Shown here: in pieces, positions 31,046 through 38,020 of the stretch
How the letters are laid out: every line of letters starts with the position of its first letter
Numbering within the stretch: position 1 is the first letter of the stretch
NCBI GenBank assembly: GCA_021813555.1
Contig: JAKAKG010000010.1
Location: 1-39,665 of the forward strand
Length of the DNA: 39,665 nucleotides
Source of the DNA: Acidobacteriota bacterium
GTDB taxonomy: Bacteria; Acidobacteriota; UBA4820; DSQY01
Direction: 5' to 3'
Notes under the pieces: generated by a model
The model's database searches: none
What the model was told of the DNA's origin: nothing
The model's input: the letters and a program-made list of their open reading frames with translations, nothing else
Program-made: the position numbers and the translations under genes

Positions 31046-32932
31046 ATGCATTTGGTGACTGCACTGCGCAAGATAGTCCCGGGGAAAGGGACCTGGTGGC
31101 ACCTGGTGCTCCTGGTGGCGCTCGCGGGGCCCTTCTTTTTCGTGGGCCAGGCGGGACGCTCCTATTGGCTCTGTGACGAGCCCTTCGTGGCGGAGGTTGG
31201 CCGCGAGATGGCGGCCTCGGGGGACTGGCTCATCCCGCGGCTGAACGGGCAGCCCTTCCTGGAAAAGCCTCCGTTGCACTACGATCTCGTGGCGGCCTCC
31301 TTCCGCCTTTTTGGGGAGACGCCCTTCGCCGCCCGCCTGCCCTCCGCCCTCGCGGGGCTTCTCACGGCGGCGGCGATTTACGCCCTGGGCCGGATGCTTC
31401 TGGGGCGCCGGGAAGGGTTCTTCGCCGCCCTGCTCTTTCCAGTGCTGTACCTCCCCTTCTACCTCGCCCACTACACCCTCGTGGATGCCAGCCTGGTTCT
31501 CTTCGTGACGGCGGGCCTGGCGGCCGCCGCCTTTGCCTGGAAGCACTCGTCTTCGTGGGCCGTGACCGCCATGTGGGCCTTCGCTGGCCTGGCTTACCTA
31601 GCTAAGGGGCCCGTTGGACCCGTCCTTTTGGGAGCTGGACTCGCAGCCTTTGCCCTCGCGGAGGGAAGGAAGGACATGCTTTCACCGAGGCGGCACATGG
31701 CGGGGATGGCCGTCTTTGTTTGCATGGCGATCCCGTGGTGGTTGGCCCTCTGGGCCGAAGGCGGATGGCCCTTCCTTCGGGAATCGCTCCTCGTGAACAC
31801 GCTCGGGCGGGCCTTCGCCATCCCCTCCATGGTGCCCGCCCATGATTCCCTAGGCACCCATGCTGCTCCTATCTACGATTACCTAGGAGGCCTTCTCGGA
31901 GATTTTCTTCCCTGGACCCCTTCGCTTCTGCTGGCCCTCGTACCGGCCCTCGCGGAAACGGTGGGGCCACTCCTTCGCCAGCGAAAAGAGGGCGGCGACG
32001 ATGAAGGCTTGCCCGCGGGCGTCCGGCTGCTTGCGTGGAGCTTTCTCGCCGGATTTATCCTGCTCAGCCTGGCGCACAGCAAGCGGTCCATGTATCTGGC
32101 GCCCCTCTTCCCCTCCCTGGCGCTGATCGTGGCTTGGCGTCTGGTGGGCCTGGGGACGCGGCCCTTGCGGCGCTGGGAACGCGCGTTGATGGCAACACAA
32201 GCGGCAGTGCTTGGGATCTTCCTGCTGGCCGTGCCCGCGGCGGGGATCTACCTGCAAGGCGCTCGTGAGTGGAGGAACCTGCCGGCGGGGACCTGGGCCC
32301 TCATGGGCCTCGTGTGGGCGGTCGCCTTGGGTGCCGGATGGTTCTCCCTCAGGTGGACGAGGCAAGCCCGGTTGGAGCGCCTTCCCTTTCTCTTCTGGGG
32401 AGAAGCGGCCGCCGGATTCCTGGCGCTCGTGGTGCTGTGCTTTCCTGCCATGGAACGGCAGAAGAGCTTTCGGGCATTCTTCGAAGAAGCCCGGGCCATG
32501 GAGACCGCCAGAAAATCGGTTCCCCGCCTGCTCACTCCGAACGAGAGCTACGTGGGGCTGGCGGGCCTCTACTTCGGGCGAACTCTGCTCCCCATGGAAG
32601 GCCCGGTCCCAGCCACTGAACTGGATGTGCTGACGGACGAGGATGGCCTCCGGGTTCTCCCGCCTCGCCGCCTGAATGTCTTGCTCTCCGAGGAGATCTC
32701 GGGGCCGGGGCAGCGGCGCGGCCTCTATCTCGCCCATATCGGACCCAAGGGGACGGGTCTCCCTCAAGGGACTCCCGTCTTGGAGCCCATGGCGGAAGAT
32801 CTGCCGCGAAAACCCACCCTGATCCGTCAACGTCCAGGGTGGACTTCGGCGGCCCGGTGGTCTATGTTGGCGGCGGAGGGGACCGGGCAGCCGCGGCGGG
32901 GTAACCTGCCGAGGAAAGTCCGGACTCCTTAG
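31046..32932 (+). CDS. ArnT/PMT-like membrane glycosyltransferase
   Basis: A 628-aa polytopic membrane protein of the ArnT / dolichyl-mannosyltransferase superfamily (GT-C fold). The first periplasmic loop has DEPFVAEVGREMAASGDWLIPRLNGQPFLEKPPLHY, with the Asp-Glu and EKPPLHY signatures typical of ArnT-like enzymes. At least eleven hydrophobic segments follow to about residue 475, then a soluble C-terminal domain. Such enzymes move a sugar from an undecaprenyl-phosphate donor to lipid A or another envelope acceptor. The start ATG at 31046 has AAGGAG upstream. The last 19 codons and the stop lie inside rnpB (from 32875), so the C-terminus (GTGQPRRGNLPRKVRTP) is dictated by RNase P RNA sequence. 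Acceptor and sugar are unknown. Confidence 0.88.
   Translation: MHLVTALRKIVPGKGTWWHLVLLVALAGPFFFVGQAGRSYWLCDEPFVAEVGREMAASGDWLIPRLNGQPFLEKPPLHYDLVAASFRLFGETPFAARLPSALAGLLTAAAIYALGRMLLGRREGFFAALLFPVLYLPFYLAHYTLVDASLVLFVTAGLAAAAFAWKHSSSWAVTAMWAFAGLAYLAKGPVGPVLLGAGLAAFALAEGRKDMLSPRRHMAGMAVFVCMAIPWWLALWAEGGWPFLRESLLVNTLGRAFAIPSMVPAHDSLGTHAAPIYDYLGGLLGDFLPWTPSLLLALVPALAETVGPLLRQRKEGGDDEGLPAGVRLLAWSFLAGFILLSLAHSKRSMYLAPLFPSLALIVAWRLVGLGTRPLRRWERALMATQAAVLGIFLLAVPAAGIYLQGAREWRNLPAGTWALMGLVWAVALGAGWFSLRWTRQARLERLPFLFWGEAAAGFLALVVLCFPAMERQKSFRAFFEEARAMETARKSVPRLLTPNESYVGLAGLYFGRTLLPMEGPVPATELDVLTDEDGLRVLPPRRLNVLLSEEISGPGQRRGLYLAHIGPKGTGLPQGTPVLEPMAEDLPRKPTLIRQRPGWTSAARWSMLAAEGTGQPRRGNLPRKVRTP
32840..32868 (+). 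promoter_or_regulatory. rnpB promoter inside the glycosyltransferase gene
   Basis: -35 TGGACT (32840-32845), 17-bp spacer, -10 TATGTT (32863-32868), each 4/6. Counting 7 bp from the -10 gives 32875, the first base of the RNase P RNA P1 helix. Confidence 0.5.
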
Positions 32933-33239
32933 GGCAGCAAGCCTGCTAACGGCAGGGCGGAGCGATCCGACGGAGAGTGCCACAGAAAAGATACCGCCTG
33001 CCTCGCCCTCGGGCGCGGCCGGTAAGGGTGAAAAGGCGGGGTAAGAGCCCACCGCTTCTCCGGTAACGGGGAAGGCACGGAAAACCCCTTGCGGAGCAAG
33101 GCCAAATAGGGAGGCGCACCAGGGCTTGCCCGGCCCAGGCCTCCGGGTAGGCCGCTTGAGGCCGCCGGCGACGGCGGTCCCAGAGGAATGGCTGCCACCC
33201 CGGCGACGGGGGACAGAATCCGGCTTACAGGTCCCCTCC
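32875..33239 (+). ncRNA. rnpB: RNase P RNA, bacterial type A
   Basis: About 365 nt. The P1 helix is a perfect 10-bp pairing, GGAGGGGACC (32875-32884) with GGTCCCCTCC (33230-33239). Conserved core segments appear in order: GAGGAAAGTCCGGACTCC, ACAGAAAAGATACCGCC, GGTAAGGGTGAAAAGGCGGG, GTAAGAGCCCACCG, GGAGCAAGGCCAAATAGGG, and GACAGAATCCGGCTTACAGG. This RNA is the catalytic part of the enzyme that trims tRNA 5' ends. Its first 58 nt overlap the 3' end of the glycosyltransferase gene on the same strand. Confidence 0.96.
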
Positions 33240-33250
33240 AAGAAGATCAA

Positions 33251-33313
33251 GGCGAGAGGGCGAGAGCGAGCCCATGCGGAGATGCCGCAACGCTCTCCCC
33301 CCTCGCCCTTCTT
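33251..33313 (+). terminator. hairpin downstream of rnpB
   Basis: Long imperfect stem: GGCGAG and GAGAGCG (33251-33268) pair with CGCTCTC and CTCGCC (33291-33307), followed by CTTCTT. Plausible rnpB terminator with a weak T-run. Confidence 0.45.
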
Positions 33314-33371
33314 GCCCAGGTTCCATCCGATCCTCTGCTGGCTCTACACCTCCCTGTGCTATCCTCAATCC

Positions 33372-34271
33372 ATGAGCGATCCTCCCGCTTACGCGGCCCC
33401 TAAGGCCATCCGTGTTGTCGCCCCGGCGGGGCCGGTGGCCGTGGACGATCTGGAGCGAGGCGTGGAGATCCTAAGACGGCGGGGCTTCACCGTTCGGGTC
33501 TCGCCCCACGTCGGAGAGCGCCTCGGTTATCTCGCCGGGGCCGATGAGGACCGCCTGAACGACCTGCAGGCAGCCCTCGATGACCCGAGCGCAGACGTGG
33601 TGTGGTTCGCGCGCGGCGGCTATGGAACCACGCGCCTTCTTCCCCGCCTCTCCCGCGAAGGTCTCGTCCGCCATCCCAAAACTCTCGCGGGGTTCTCCGA
33701 CGCCACCGCCCTCTTCGCCTGGGCCCAGGACGTTCCCGGAGTCCGGCGCCTCTACGCGCCGTCGGTGCAGGAGCTCGCCCGCGAAGGGGTGTGCGATATG
33801 GACTCCCTCTGGGCGGCTCTGGAAGGGAGAGACGTGCAGATACCCGCCGAAGGCACCCCCGACGAGCCCGCAGGGCCTTTTCCCGTGGCGGGCGGCTGTC
33901 TGACCCTTCTGTCCGTCTCCGTGGGCACGCCTTGGGAACCCGACGTTTCGGGGTGCTGGCTCTTCTTGGAGGACGTGGGCGAGCCCCTCTACCGGATCGA
34001 CCGGATGATGACGCACCTCCAGCAGGCGGGATGGTTCGGCCGCGCCGCGGGCTTGCTCCTGGGCGGGTTCACGGGCATGGGCGAAGGGGGATCGCCGTCC
34101 CAGGCGGCCCATCGGGCCCGGCAGCTCCTCGGCTCCCACAAGCCGCTCTTGACGGGCCTTCCCGTGGGCCACTTGAAGGGCAAGCGCGCATTGCCGCTCG
34201 GTTGTCCCGCGACATGGGACGGCTCGGCGCTGATCGTGGCCGGTGCCGGTACTCTCGTCCCTGAAACCTGA
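33372..34271 (+). CDS. S66 LD-carboxypeptidase
   Basis: A 299-aa serine peptidase of family S66 (LD-carboxypeptidase A / MccF), which removes the terminal D-alanine from murein tetrapeptides during recycling. The triad can be placed: Ser109 in AGFSDATAL, Glu200 in WLFLEDVGEPLYRID, His267 in PVGHLKGKRALPLG. The ARGGYGTTRLLP oxyanion-region motif precedes it. The usual GGNLTLL motif reads GGCLTLL here. There is no clear ribosome site before the ATG at 33372; the upstream sequence is the rnpB 3' region, so longer readings are rejected. It is convergent with kdtA, 12 bp apart. Confidence 0.9.
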   Translation: MSDPPAYAAPKAIRVVAPAGPVAVDDLERGVEILRRRGFTVRVSPHVGERLGYLAGADEDRLNDLQAALDDPSADVVWFARGGYGTTRLLPRLSREGLVRHPKTLAGFSDATALFAWAQDVPGVRRLYAPSVQELAREGVCDMDSLWAALEGRDVQIPAEGTPDEPAGPFPVAGGCLTLLSVSVGTPWEPDVSGCWLFLEDVGEPLYRIDRMMTHLQQAGWFGRAAGLLLGGFTGMGEGGSPSQAAHRARQLLGSHKPLLTGLPVGHLKGKRALPLGCPATWDGSALIVAGAGTLVPET

Positions 34272-34283
34272 ATGACGTGAGCC

Positions 34284-35519
34284 TTAGGGAGCGGGAAGGG
34301 TGTCCGCCAGCCAGCGGCTGACGCGCTCCAAGGCGCCTCGATGGTGCTCGGCCGCGAGGCGCGCCCGCTGGCCGCAGCCCCGAGCCAAGTCGGGGTCCGA
34401 CAGGAAGGCGGCGACGCGCCATCCCAGCTCGCCCGGAGTTTCCACACGAAAGCCGCCCCCCGAGGCGGAGAGCCGCTCCGTCTCCTCCTTGAAGTTTTCA
34501 GTGTGGGGACCATACAAGACGGGCTTGGAGAGGAAGGCGGGCTCCAGCACGTTTTGCCCCCCGAGAGGCACCAGGCTCCCCCCCACAAAGGCCGCTTCGC
34601 CCAGGTCGTAGGCGGACCAGAGCTCACCCATCGTATCCAGCACGAGCACGTCCCATCCGCCCGATGGGGAACTCGATCGCAGGGCGGCGGCAAACCCGCG
34701 TGCTCTGGCCTGCTCCAGGCACAGGGCGGCGCGATCCGGATGGCGGGGCGCCAGGATAAGACGGGCCTCGGGGAGGGAAGTTCGGACGGCGGAGAGGGCC
34801 TGGAGGACCAGGTCCTCCTCCCCCTCCCGCACGGAGCCCGCCACCCACAGGGGGCCCTGAGGCAGGAGGGCGCGAAGACGCTCCCGGGCTTCTTCAAAGC
34901 GCGGAGGAGGCGAGAGATCGTACTTGAGGTTGCCCAACACCTGAACACGTCCCGGGTAGGCGCCGAGGATCTTAAATCGCGCCGCGTGCTCCTCGCTCTG
35001 GGCCGCTATGTAAGCGTCCCTGAGCGCCCGGCCGTAGAGGGGCCTGAACCTTACGGTGCGGGTGAAGGCGCGTTCCGACAGGCGCCCGTTCACGATGAAG
35101 ACGGGCACCCCGCGGGACCGGGCTTCTCGAAACAGGGCGGGCCAGATCTCCGTCTCCACGAGTACGAGAGCCGCGGGGTTCCAGGCGGAGAAAGTCCGCC
35201 GGACGCAGGTGGGCAGATCCAAGGGAAACGCCGTGGGGGTGAGGCCGGCGGGACCCTCCCGCTCGGCCAAGGCCAGCCCCGTGGCGGTGGTGGACGTGAG
35301 CGCCACGGGAAGCCCCAGTTCCCTGAGCCTGGCGGCGAGGCGTAGGGCGATGCGCACTTCTCCCACGGACACGGCCTGGATCCAAATAGGGCTGTCGGTC
35401 CGTTCCGGCGCCCATCCCAGGCGCTCCTTCAGGCGGCGCCCGCCCCCCTGCTTCAGGGCGAGGGCCAGCAGCCAAAGGGGCGAGAGGAGTACGGTTAGGA
35501 TCCTATAGAGCCACCACAC
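34284..35519 (-). CDS. waaA: Kdo (3-deoxy-manno-octulosonate) transferase
   Basis: A 411-aa KdtA/WaaA, which adds Kdo to lipid A precursor in LPS synthesis. It has an N-terminal membrane helix (WWLYRILTVLLSPLWLLALAL) and family landmarks: WIQAVSVGEV, LVLVETEIWPALFREARSRGVPVFIVNGRLSERAF, KYDL, GGSLVPLGGQNVLEPAFLSKPVLYGPHTENF. I start it at GTG 35519, preceded by AGGAG 5 bp upstream; the ATG at 35570 would add 17 residues deep inside the upstream permease gene. It overlaps the permease gene by 17 bp. It implies a diderm with Kdo-containing LPS. Confidence 0.92.
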   Translation of the reverse strand: MWWLYRILTVLLSPLWLLALALKQGGGRRLKERLGWAPERTDSPIWIQAVSVGEVRIALRLAARLRELGLPVALTSTTATGLALAEREGPAGLTPTAFPLDLPTCVRRTFSAWNPAALVLVETEIWPALFREARSRGVPVFIVNGRLSERAFTRTVRFRPLYGRALRDAYIAAQSEEHAARFKILGAYPGRVQVLGNLKYDLSPPPRFEEARERLRALLPQGPLWVAGSVREGEEDLVLQALSAVRTSLPEARLILAPRHPDRAALCLEQARARGFAAALRSSSPSGGWDVLVLDTMGELWSAYDLGEAAFVGGSLVPLGGQNVLEPAFLSKPVLYGPHTENFKEETERLSASGGGFRVETPGELGWRVAAFLSDPDLARGCGQRARLAAEHHRGALERVSRWLADTLPAP

Positions 35520-36327
35520 GGGCACTCCTCTCGGGAGCGAGGTCTTGGGGAATGGACTCGCCAAGTACATTTAAGGCCCAGACGGCTCCAAAAATCAAAA
35601 GGCCCGGAACGAGAGCCAGATGGGGGGCCTCCAGCAGGACGTCGCATCCCGAGGCGAGCATCTCTCCCCACGAGGGATGGGGTGGTTGGACCCCCAGGCC
35701 CAAGAAGGACAGCCCCGCCTCGGATAACAGTACGCCGGCCCCCCCCGCCGCCGCCTGGACGGCGAGGACAGGGGCCGCCTGCGGCAGCAGGTGCCTGATG
35801 AGGATGTGCGCCGGTCCTGCTCCGGCGGCGCGGCTCGCCAGGACGAAATCGCGCTCCCGCAGGCTGAGGGCGAGCGAGCGCGCCATGCGGGCGTACCCAA
35901 CCCAGGCGGTGCACGAGAGGGCCAGGACCAGCGGAGCAAACCCTCTCCCCACGTAAGCCACGAGGGCGATGGCGACGAGGAGTCCAGGCAAGGCCAGGAG
36001 CACGTCCACCAGACGGCTCGCGGCCATATCCAGGATTCCGCCCACGTAACCGGACAGGAGCCCGAGGAGGGTGCCCAGGACCAGGGCGAGGACCAGGCTC
36101 ATTCCCGTCACGGCCAGGGACACGCGTCCTCCCACGAGGGCGCGCGAAAGGACGTCCCTTCCCAGGTCGTCGGTTCCGAGAAGGTGCCGAGCCGACGGGC
36201 CCTGGAGCCGGCTGGAAAGATCGGTGGCGGCGTAAGGATAGGGGGCGAGGAGGGGTGCCAGGAGGGCCGCCGCGGCCCAGAGAGCTATAAAACCGAGCGC
36301 CAGGCCTTTACGGCGGCTCTCATTCAT
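35503..36327 (-). CDS. peptide-type ABC permease (DppC-like)
   Basis: A 274-aa inner-membrane permease of the dipeptide/oligopeptide/nickel ABC family. Features are an N-terminal OppC_N-like segment, HLLGTDDLGRDVLSRALVGGRVSL, and the ATPase-contact loop FVLASRAAGAGPAHILIRHLLPQA. About six membrane helices. The ATG at 36327 overlaps the DppB-like stop by 8 bp. It forms the second half of the pore with DppB. No substrate-binding protein or ATPase gene is next to it. Confidence 0.9.
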   Translation of the reverse strand: MNESRRKGLALGFIALWAAAALLAPLLAPYPYAATDLSSRLQGPSARHLLGTDDLGRDVLSRALVGGRVSLAVTGMSLVLALVLGTLLGLLSGYVGGILDMAASRLVDVLLALPGLLVAIALVAYVGRGFAPLVLALSCTAWVGYARMARSLALSLRERDFVLASRAAGAGPAHILIRHLLPQAAPVLAVQAAAGGAGVLLSEAGLSFLGLGVQPPHPSWGEMLASGCDVLLEAPHLALVPGLLIFGAVWALNVLGESIPQDLAPERSARVVAL

Positions 36328-37240
36328 AACGCACCCGGGGGTCGGCCCACGCATATACCAGGTCCGCCGCGAGGCTGGACAGGAGTGCCGCCAGGGCGAA
36401 CACGATGACGGCGCCTTGAACGACGGGATAGTCGCGGCTCTTGATGGCAGTGATCACGAGGCTCCCCATCCCGGGCCAGCGGAAGATGCGTTCGGCGAGG
36501 ATGGCTCCCGTGAGCACGGCACCGGCCTGGAGCCCCAGCACCGTAATGGGCGGGAGGAGGGCGTTGCGCAGGGCGTGGACCCGGTAGACCCGGCCCTCGC
36601 TCAGGCCCTTCATGCGGGCGCACTGAAGGTAGTCCCGTCCACTCTCCATGACCAAGGAGGCTCGGATGACACGGGTGAGGACGGCGGCCAGGGGAAGGGA
36701 CAGGGTGACGGCGGGGAGGATGAGGCTGCCCGGCTCGTCCGAGCCCGACACGGGCAGGACCGGCCACAGGACGGCGAAGGCGAGCAACAGGAGGGGACCG
36801 ATGAAGAACGAGGGGAGCGAGAGGCCCACCGTCGTGAAGGTCCCCACGAGGCGGTCCGGCGCGCTCCCCGGGCGGCGCGCTGAGATGAGGCCCAGGGGGA
36901 AGGCGGCGGCGCAGGCGAGAAGGAAAGCCGCTCCGCCCAGTTCCGCGGTCATGGGAAAGGCGCGCGCCAGCTCCTCGGCCACGGGCCTGCGCGTCCTCAT
37001 GGACGTGCCCAGGTCACCCCGGAACAGGTCGTGGAGGAACCCGACATACTGGCTTCCCAGGGGTTCGTCCAGGCGAAGCTCCCGGCGCAGGGCGGCCCGG
37101 GCCTCCGGGGCCGCGTTGTCTCCCAGCATGAGCTCGGCGGGATCGCCGGGCAGGGCCCGCCCCAGGAAGAAGACGACGGTGAGCAGGCCCAGCATGGTGG
37201 GAATGAACAGGAGGAGCCGCCTGGCCGCGTATCGCCGCAT
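36320..37240 (-). CDS. peptide-type ABC permease (DppB-like)
   Basis: A 306-aa permease of the DppB/OppB family. It has the typical start (RRYAARRLLLFIPTMLGLLTVVFFLGRALPGDPAE), the soluble loop with LRLDEPLGSQYVGFLHDLFRGDLGTS, and the cytoplasmic coupling segment DYLQCARMKGLSEGRVYRVHALRNALLP. It pairs with the DppC-like protein. It starts 17 bp after the stop of a small uncharacterised gene on the same strand, so all four minus-strand genes down to kdtA could be one transcript. Confidence 0.92.
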   Translation of the reverse strand: MRRYAARRLLLFIPTMLGLLTVVFFLGRALPGDPAELMLGDNAAPEARAALRRELRLDEPLGSQYVGFLHDLFRGDLGTSMRTRRPVAEELARAFPMTAELGGAAFLLACAAAFPLGLISARRPGSAPDRLVGTFTTVGLSLPSFFIGPLLLLAFAVLWPVLPVSGSDEPGSLILPAVTLSLPLAAVLTRVIRASLVMESGRDYLQCARMKGLSEGRVYRVHALRNALLPPITVLGLQAGAVLTGAILAERIFRWPGMGSLVITAIKSRDYPVVQGAVIVFALAALLSSLAADLVYAWADPRVRYE

Positions 37241-37257
37241 CGTGTAGCCGCGGGGAC

Positions 37258-37707
37258 CTAACCCCCGAAGAGCGCTTCGGGAGAGCCCGGACCGGGACCG
37301 GGGAGCTGTGAGCGGGACGGCGGGGCGGAAAGGGAGCCGGGATTCACGTAAAGGAGCAGGTTGTTGTCCTCCGGGTCGAGGACCGTGACGAAAAAACCCT
37401 TGGACGCGTCCACATCGGCCTCCGGTACATCCCCGTAGATACGTTCTCCGTCCTTGAAGTCCAGCACGAGCACGCGGCCGTTCGGAGGGCGCGGCAGGTC
37501 GGCCGGATCTTTGATGGGGTCGTACTCGGGGTTGCCGGAGAAGGTGCGCACGTAGAAGACGGCTTTCAGTTCGTCCAGGGGAACCCGGAGCGGCAGGCCT
37601 CCGATATCCGCCACGGAGATGGGATCACTTCCGGCGTCGAAGATGGGGGCGAAGGCGGGCACGGTGCGCCCATCGAGATATCGGAGAATGACCTTCCGAA
37701 GCTCCAC
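37258..37707 (-). CDS. small conserved-looking protein of unknown function
   Basis: A 149-aa protein read from a GTG at 37707 with AGGAGG 6 bp upstream; longer in-frame readings extend into the microsatellite array and are rejected. It looks like two short beta-rich segments (VELRKVILRYLDGRTVPAF and GRVLVLDFKDGERIYGDVPEADVDASKGFFVTVLDPEDNNLLLYV). The second resembles small PilZ-associated or DUF6982-type domains, by memory only. There is no signal peptide and the last 20 residues are Pro/Ser/Gly-rich. It lies first in the run to the ABC permeases and KdtA. Confidence 0.65.
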   Translation of the reverse strand: MELRKVILRYLDGRTVPAFAPIFDAGSDPISVADIGGLPLRVPLDELKAVFYVRTFSGNPEYDPIKDPADLPRPPNGRVLVLDFKDGERIYGDVPEADVDASKGFFVTVLDPEDNNLLLYVNPGSLSAPPSRSQLPGPGPGSPEALFGG

Positions 37708-37782
37708 GTGCCGCCTCCTGCGGTGAGTATAGCGCAGGGGGAAAGGAGGGGACAGGGGACAGGGAGCGGTGAGCGGAGAGCG

Positions 37783-37866
37783 GGGAGCAGGGAGCGGGGA
37801 GCAGGGAGCAGGGAGCAGGGAGCGGGGAGCAGGGAGCGGGGAGCAGGGAGCAGGGAGCAGGGAGCA
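37783..37866. repeat. 7-bp tandem array GGGAGCR
   Basis: Twelve perfect 7-bp units (GGGAGCA or GGGAGCG) in tandem, with degenerate units before it from 37762. It lies between the divergent genes starting at 37707 and 38021. The G-rich strand could form a quadruplex. Degenerate GGGAGC units also occur near 18682-18702. Confidence 0.9.
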
Positions 37867-37904
37867 GGTGGCATTGCCACGGGTCCGCTCCACCTTCTAC
37901 CTCC

Positions 37905-37944
37905 CTTCTCCCTTTCTCCCTTTCTCCCTTTCTCCCTTTCTCCC
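37905..37944. repeat. 8-bp tandem array TTTCTCCC
   Basis: Four perfect TTTCTCCC units (37913-37944) plus one near-unit before them, pyrimidine-only on the plus strand. It lies 38 bp downstream of the purine-rich GGGAGCR array and 76 bp before the deacetylase start. Confidence 0.85.
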
Positions 37945-38020
37945 GTTCTACCTTCCTTGCCTCCTGACGCCACGTCCGCTCCCCTCCCCATCGGGCAGGC
38001 ATTTGCGGTACCTTCTACCC

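Noticed and set aside
37762-37944. CRISPR-like array
   Set aside because: Units are 7-8 bp in direct tandem with no spacers; it is a microsatellite.
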